Positions 58,281 through 64,000 of a stretch of DNA of 64,000 bases are shown piece by piece. The stretch comes from Symsagittifera roscoffensis (Eukaryota > Xenacoelomorpha > Acoela > Convolutidae), in NCBI RefSeq assembly GCF_963678635.1, contig NC_087065.1:77105786-77169785 (forward strand). Reading direction: 5' to 3'. The notes beneath the pieces were generated by a model. The model did not search any database. It was not told the origin of the DNA and saw nothing but the letters and a program-made list of their open reading frames with translations. Positions within the stretch are counted from its first letter, which is position 1, and every line of letters starts with the position of its first letter. Made by a program: the position numbers and the translations under genes.

Positions 58281-58825
58281 GTGTCAGAAGTCAAAATTGG
58301 CTGACTTAACAAAAAAACTTTGAGAAAGGAAGTTGTAAATTGGTGAAACAGATGAAATCACACGAAGACAACCGAGGATAAATGTCACCAAGAAGATAGT
58401 AAACTGGCAGATAGACAACAGAGAAAAAAGAAGAGCCATTGAGACAGAGAATTTGAACAATTCTGTGATCAGTGAAGTCTGGAGTCACAAGGAAAGCTGA
58501 AAGAAGCACCCGAAAGAAAGACAAACACGGAGAGAGAGAGAGAGAGAGTGAGAGAGAGAATTAGTGATAGATAGAAACTGACAAACTGTTCATTTTGATA
58601 AACTCAATTGACGTGGTTTTTTTAAATTAGTAGTTTTTTGTTGTTGCGGGGAGTGGGAGGGTGGGCGTAATCCTTTGCTGCGAGATCTGAGCTCGAACCT
58701 GATTTAAAGAATAGAAATTCCAAAGAAGACAACACTCCAAAACTTTTTTTCTAATAATAAGTTTTGCTTTGTATGAAGTCTGTGAAGTAACCTTAGCTTT
58801 GCTAAATCGCTGGTGTGCTATTCAG
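58281..58825 (+). other. Leader region of Copia-like copy 3
   Basis: A short + strand stretch (58340-58500) is open and charged (NVTKKIVNWQIDNREKRRAI) but too short to assign. An (AG)n lies at 58530-58558, and a GGG-rich segment at 58645-58670 precedes gctcgaacctg, which resembles a B box. Confidence 0.35.
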
Positions 58826-59450
58826 TACGCTTACAGTTAGGCTTTGGATCAGACTTAGATAACGATGAGATTCATGCTTACTTATTTTATGCGCTGCGAT
58901 ATGTTTGCTGATATAATATAGACAGAGTTTTTGTCACTGAAAAATACGTTGCACATAAGGTATTTGTTCAGAGCAATACGGTTTAGGTTAAAAATATCTG
59001 AATCAGAGAGAATGGTGACAGTCGATAATTTTACTAGAGCTGAAGAGTTGCAGTATAATTTAGAAGAAGTAGACGATGGTTCAAGTGAAAAATTGTTTGT
59101 GTCAATCTTTCTTAAAGGCCAACCAAACGTGTTCAACACGTTTTGTACTTTGAATAACTTTAGCATAGATGAAAAGAAATTGAGCAAAACTAGGAAATAC
59201 TTGTTAAACTGTAAAGTGATCATAGGAAGGAGAATGAGTAGACTAAACTTTCGCTTATTTCTAGGCCAAAAACGTGTTTCAGGTGTACTGCAGCTCACTG
59301 TAGATCTAAGTTAGTGAATAAGATTCAACAGTCATCAAGTGATAGACCTCCTGTGAAATATTTCAGTTGCTTAGATTTCGGACTTATAGCTAAGGATTGT
59401 AAGAAGGACTTGGAGAGAAAAGGCGTGAGAAAACCAGCAGTTGGCTGAAA
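58826..59450 (+). pseudogene. Copia-like gag fragment, copy 3
   Basis: The frame 58931-59314 has VDNFTRAEELQYNLEEVDDG, LFVSIFLKGQPNVFNTFCTL and RKYLLNCKVI, as in copy 2 at an offset of about 9.3 kb. The first zinc knuckle has lost about 18 bp here (vsgvl-lqltvdls), and the second reads YFSCLDFGLIAKDC, so both are dead. Confidence 0.7.
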
Positions 59451-59900
59451 CGAAAGAAACTTTTTTTTACCTTTTACAACTCAGCCGATAAAGTCGACGG
59501 TCACCAACTTATCGATTCAGGCGCAACTTGCAGGAAACTATTTGTTGAGCAGAACCAGAGTTTCAGCGAAACTTTTCGAAACGCTAAAAAAATGGAGTCT
59601 TTTGTTTTAGGTAAAGGAAGAGTTGAGCATGTTGCGAAAGTCTCCCATATAAATATGAAAAAAGTTTCAAAGAAAGGTTGTTTCTCTGTACCAGACAACT
59701 CAGAAAATTTTAATGTCTGCCTCAAAAAAATTATTGGAGGAGGAGGTAAAGTAGTTTTTGGAGAAAAGTCATGTAAGGAGCAAGGAAGTGAGACCGTTTA
59801 TCCTCTGAATGAGCGAGTGAATCTTTTTATTTGGAAAGTAGTAGCATTTGGAAATCACGACCAATTAAGTGTTGATAAGGTGGAATATAATTCTTAAGAG
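59451..59900 (+). pseudogene. Copia-like protease fragment, copy 3
   Basis: It reads DGHQLIDSGATCRKLF, then one frame change before SFVLGKGRVEHVAKVSHI. Here 59592-59897 is the longest intact stretch: KKGCFSVPDNSENFNVCLKK, IIGGGGKVVFGEKSC, ETVYPLNERVNLFIWK. This pattern is the Copia pre-integrase segment. No integrase follows. Confidence 0.72.
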
Positions 59901-60318
59901 TTCAGAGTCATTAAGACTAAGTTTCGTAGAGAAAGAGAGAGAGAGATAAGAGAATATTGAGAACTTTAGTGAGCCAAAGGAGAACTTGACGATAAAGGAC
60001 GATGATAAAATGAAACGGTTTGAGCTGAAAAATGAGTCTGGAGCCCATCCAAAAACTAAAACGTGGTGAGGAGCGAGGTTAAGAGGAGTCGAGAAACTTT
60101 TGCGAGGCTAAGAAGTTTCAGAGTATGGACATGAAGTTAGGTTGAAAAATAGGGGAGAGTAGGAAGTTTGAAAGCAGAGCAGGCAAATTGATCAGGATAT
60201 TTGAGCTAGGACAGAAAAAAAGTGATATTGCTCTCAACAAACATTGTATGGGACATGGTAAAACTGAACCTCCAGACTAGTGTAGGCTATGATGCAGTAC
60301 CTATCTTGAAAGGAGGAG

Positions 60319-60640
60319 TGTTGAGTTTTGCAGAAATGACTTCTCACTTTATAGAGAAGTCACTTCCCACTTTTCGGTTCAAAATAAGAACATGATTGGA
60401 TATCGCACGATGTCACGCGGTATCGCGCGATGTCATATCACGAGAACAGATCTCAACACGCGGTTAACTTTCTATATATATATATATTTATAGAAATTGA
60501 TATATAGAAGTTGATATATAGAGCTTTCCAGTTGATATATAGAACTTTCCATATATTATATAGAAATTGATTTACTACTCTATTATCGCTCTCTAATTAA
60601 ACTGTTGATTATACCTAGTTTTGCTGCCAACCTGTGAAAG
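60319..60640 (+). repeat. LTR-like segment, copy 5, after polypurine tract
   Basis: TGTTGAG starts directly after cttgaaaggaggag (60305-60318). It is nearly identical to 51017-51340, with the same hairpin, gatgtca repeats and a slightly longer TA tract (60474-60490). Confidence 0.68.
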
Positions 60641-61460
60641 AAAATTGGTAATTTAGCGAAACTTGATTAATTAATACTTTTTTGCTCAATTGCTTATCAA
60701 TGCGTCGCGTAGGCGTCAAAAAGGCTCAAAATCATTCAAAGTTGGGCTAAAGTTAGCTTTTTGATACATTAAAGGTTTTACTAAAAGCAAATTGTTTCAG
60801 CATGTTTTTAAAATTGCGCTTGGGGTATTGTTAAATAGTATAAAAAGTTGTTGTTTTCCAAGTTATAAGCAAAACGTAACCAGAAAATAAATAATTCATG
60901 AAAGCTTCTATTTTATTTTACAACTATTTTATAACTATGATATTACAGTTTTATATTATTGTGTTGTTTTAATGAAAACTCTTCATCAAACTCTTTTCAC
61001 GCCGTTGAAGCATACCTAAGCGGAGGCAAGCACTTATAGTGACCTTTTCATATATATCTAAAAAAGTTGAATGATGCCGATCAAAACAGTGGAAAACCGG
61101 AAACGGTCAAAACTTCCCCATGTTTGCTCAAAAAAAATTGATCCACAAAGTGAGCAACTTAAAGGAGCAAGTTTGACATTTTTGAGTAGCTTTAGCTAAA
61201 TTTACTGGTAAGTTACGCAAAACTGTCGTTTTCTTGAATTGTCTGATTTATAAAGACATATGGATTGAGTTTTTTGAAAGGGTAGTAGATAAAATGAAGT
61301 TTGTAAGAGCGTTTCTTTGTGAGACCAAATTGATTTTCCAAGCCACTTGAATTCTTATAAAGACAGGCTCAGTAAAAAAACTAATCCAAAGCCAAAATTT
61401 TGCAATTTTTTTTGAGCAGCTTCGAACGTTTTTGAACTCAAAAATCCTCTCCCCCTCAGA

Positions 61461-62065
61461 CAGGGGCGGATCTAGGATTTTCTCGAGGGGGGCGGATCTA
61501 GGATTTTCTCGAGGGGGGGCGGATCTAGGATTTTCTCGAGGGGGGGCGGATCTAGGATTTTCTCGAGGGGGGCGGATCTAGGATTTTCTCGAGGGGGGCG
61601 GATCTAGAATTTTCTCGAGGGGGCGCGGATCTAGGATTTTCTCGAGGGGGGGGGGGGGGGGGGATCTAGGATTTTCTCGAGGGGGGGCGGATCTAGGATT
61701 TTCTCGAGGGGGGGGGGCGGATCTAGGATTTTCTCGAGGGGGGGGGGGCGGATCTAGGATTTTCTCGAGGGGGCGGATCTAGGATTTTCTCGAGGGGGGG
61801 CGGATCTAGGGTTTTCTCGAGGGGGGGCGGATCTAGGATTTTCTCGAGGGGGGGCGGATCTAGGATTTTCTCGAGGGGGGCGGATCTAGGATTTTCTCGA
61901 GGGGGGGGGCGGATCTAGGATTTTCTCGAGGGGGCGCGGATCTAAGATTTTCTTGAGCGGATCTAGGATTTTCTCGAGGGGGGGCGGATCTAGGATTTTC
62001 TCGAGGGGGCGCGGATCTAGGATTTTCTTGAGCGGATCTAGGATTTTCTCGAGGGGGGCGGATTT
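61461..62065 (+). repeat. Heterogeneous minisatellite, 22 units of about 21-36 bp
   Basis: Each unit is (c)ggatctaggattttctcga followed by a G-run of 4 to 16. G-run length and a few substitutions (agaatt, agggtt, ttcttgagc) vary between units. The last three units equal the three units of the short allele, including the ttcttgagc marker, and a second ttcttgagc unit occurs earlier. The strand is G-quadruplex prone. The open frame on the - strand (61860-62264) is a by-product. Confidence 0.93.
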
Positions 62066-62423
62066 TCAAAAGAATTTCTTTTTTTATAAGTCGACAGAAT
62101 TGATTTTCTGAGCTCTCCCAAAGCAGTAAAAAGACCCTGTTTTGGCTGAAATTTGTGCGCCGCAGGCAAATTTTTGAAAACAGGCCAAAAAAGGCGTTTT
62201 TAGGCACTTTTTCGAAAATTTCAATAAAAAATCGCGTTTTTTCGGCGCGCGCTCCCCCCCTCAAAATTAGTATATGTTGACGCCAAAGGCGCCTTTAGAA
62301 AAATTTAAGGGTCCGTCAGCCAAAAATGGATATCTAAAAATAGTACAAAGGGGGGACGCTTTGGGTCGACAGGGAGCCGAATCCCTAAAGGAAAGGAAAA
62401 CAAGCCCCCCCCCAAATCCGCCC
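61461..62423 (+). mobile_element. hAT-type element with 22 G-rich units (long allele)
   Basis: CAGGGGCGGATCTAGG left end; right end near ccaaatccgccc. Flanking 8-mers are CCCTCAGA (61453-61460) and CCCTCAAA (62424-62431), at the same site as the 52156 element. The interior after the array is shared with that element. Confidence 0.78.
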
Positions 62424-64000
62424 CCCTCAAAGCTAGTAAAAATTGGCGCTGGAGTCGCTTTAAGAACATGTTTTGAGGTTGGTAAGCGGGTGTCGTTAAA
62501 GTGTCGTACACTATTTTGACACTAGTTTGGAGTTTTCAAACGTCAAGGTGTAGTTTATACAAAAGCAAAGAGCAACTGTTAACTTGTTGGCATTGGCGCT
62601 TGATTTTGTCGCAAGTAACCGAATGCCGGTGTCGTTGAGCGTGCATAGCCGCTGAAGCCCTTTCGAGCTTAAAAAAAATTAGGAAATTTTTCTAGTAATA
62701 TTTTATTCTAGTAATTTTTTAAACTGTAAAATTAGGTCGGCTAAATGATTCATTTTCAAAATTATTGGAAAATTTTGAAAACTACGAAAGAAAAATACCC
62801 AAATCAAAGCTAAGATAAACACAAGACTGATCGTATATCAGGGCAAAGTCCTGAGTGTTCCGAATGCCCCTTAATCGGGAAAAGATCGACTGCCCTTTAA
62901 TCGAATAGTTTATGGGAAAAAGATAATAATGAAAAACTATAAAATTTGGACAAAATCAAAATCAAGTGTCAAAAATTGAGTCGTAAAAAAGAAAAAAAGT
63001 CCAATTAGCTAGCCTCAATTCATTTTGAAACAATTGTGCTGCGCGGGATAAATCGCCACGCATAAAGAGCGTTACTTTGTTTTTTAGCTTTATAAATAAA
63101 ATGTTTAAAACGAGTATAAATTAGTCCAGAGCATGGCCAAATTGGCAATTTTCAAACTTCCAGAACTTTGCAAAAAATAATCCGAGATAAAATATCTTTT
63201 TTCGTTTGGGAGTCAATAGATTCAACGGCGTCTACAAAATTTTTGTTGAAAATTATTATTTCGATCGCCAAAAAAATCATCCCAAGCATAACCTTTCCAT
63301 TTTATTCAAAAATTGGAACAGATATCCAATATCTACGCTTATTTTTGTTTCGATGAACAGCTAGCAAAACGCAATTGTCACATGTTTATGAGCATTCAAT
63401 TACAAGACTTTGCACCAACGACGCTGAAACTTGTGTTGCCCTAGGAGTATTTTTGAAAGAAATGATGCTGTTCATTCCAAGATTTTGTCAGCCTTATTTT
63501 AGGTCGACCAAAAAAATAGTTTTCCGATTTTCCTATTACTTCCAGAACACTAAAGACCCTATTTTGAACCAAATTAAAAAAAAAACAGTTAAAAAGCCGT
63601 TTTAAGGCCCTTTTTTGGGAAACTTTTGACCGAAGAATTGCGTTTTTTTGGCGAGCTCGCCTTCAAAATTAGTGCTTTTTGACGCCTGTAAAAAAAATTT
63701 ACGGTTGGTCGGCCGAAAATGGATGTCATAAAATAATACCAATGACATTCATTTTTGGGCGTTTGAGCGTCCGGAGCTCTGCTCCCTAAATCCGCTCCTG
63801 GTTTTGTGAAAACTGAAAAAAAATGTTAATTAAAAATATAGATTAACTAAATCATAGATGAAAAACTCTAAGAGAATTTGATTTATTATCCAACAATCCA
63901 ACAATTGGTTACTGATCATAAGCACACAGCACATGCTGACTACAGACAGGTACTTGTCAGATTATTTGATATGCCTTAAAATCAGATAGTTTTTTACTAG

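Larger units (their letters stand above)
60641..64000 (+). repeat. Repeat D, copy 3 (runs off the window)
   Basis: It matches copy 1 along its whole length at an offset of about 9.3 kb. The differences are mainly in the minisatellite and small indels. It includes the right hAT-type terminus ending at 63800. Confidence 0.85.

Noticed and set aside
61860-62264. 134-codon - strand frame with Pro/Arg-rich repeats
   Set aside because: It is a translation of the G-rich minisatellite and the hAT-type element interior; the frame is lost in the short allele.

Overview
This window is eukaryotic and most likely from an AT-rich invertebrate animal genome. Six short, phase-compatible, intron-separated exons on the + strand (3112-15237) encode a coiled coil and acidic tail that I recognise as the C-terminal tail of an unconventional myosin XVIII, a metazoan family. 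The rest is transposon-derived or non-coding repeat DNA. The phylum cannot be fixed from the sequence.

Layout. 1-15.2 kb: 3' part of the myosin XVIII-like gene, with introns full of tRNA-derived repeats, MITEs with 8-bp target duplications and a repeat family that recurs in the introns. The last visible intron holds a 3.1 kb hAT-type non-autonomous element (11355-14450, target duplication GGTCGGGG) whose interior is 99 identical copies of a 30-bp unit. 15.2-25.7 kb: mostly non-coding repeat DNA, with a 393-bp near-palindrome at 18555-18947 and two weak decayed coding traces. 25.7-43.9 kb: a decayed mosaic. It contains a SET-like fragment, a broken non-LTR retrotransposon on the - strand (ORF1, endonuclease and reverse transcriptase, ending in (CAA)18), an ORF possibly related to SGNH hydrolases, a 156-bp inverted repeat, several decayed + strand frames, and a broken protein-primed family-B DNA polymerase of the Polinton/Maverick type (about 37.27-40.68 kb). 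Two direct copies of a 1.17 kb repeat lie near the two ends of this mosaic. 43.9-64 kb: a nested and tandemly duplicated cluster of Copia-like remnants (gag, zinc-knuckle and protease regions, LTR-like segments) and unnamed repeats, with two segments of about 5 kb repeated at an offset of about 9.3 kb.

Only the myosin exons look like a functional host gene. All transposon genes seen here carry stops, frameshifts or changed catalytic residues. The most unusual story is a series of hAT-family elements whose subterminal G-rich unit is present once (4978), 3 times (52156), 22 times (61461) and 99 times (11355). Two of these are at equivalent sites in duplicated DNA, so minisatellite growth can be read directly.
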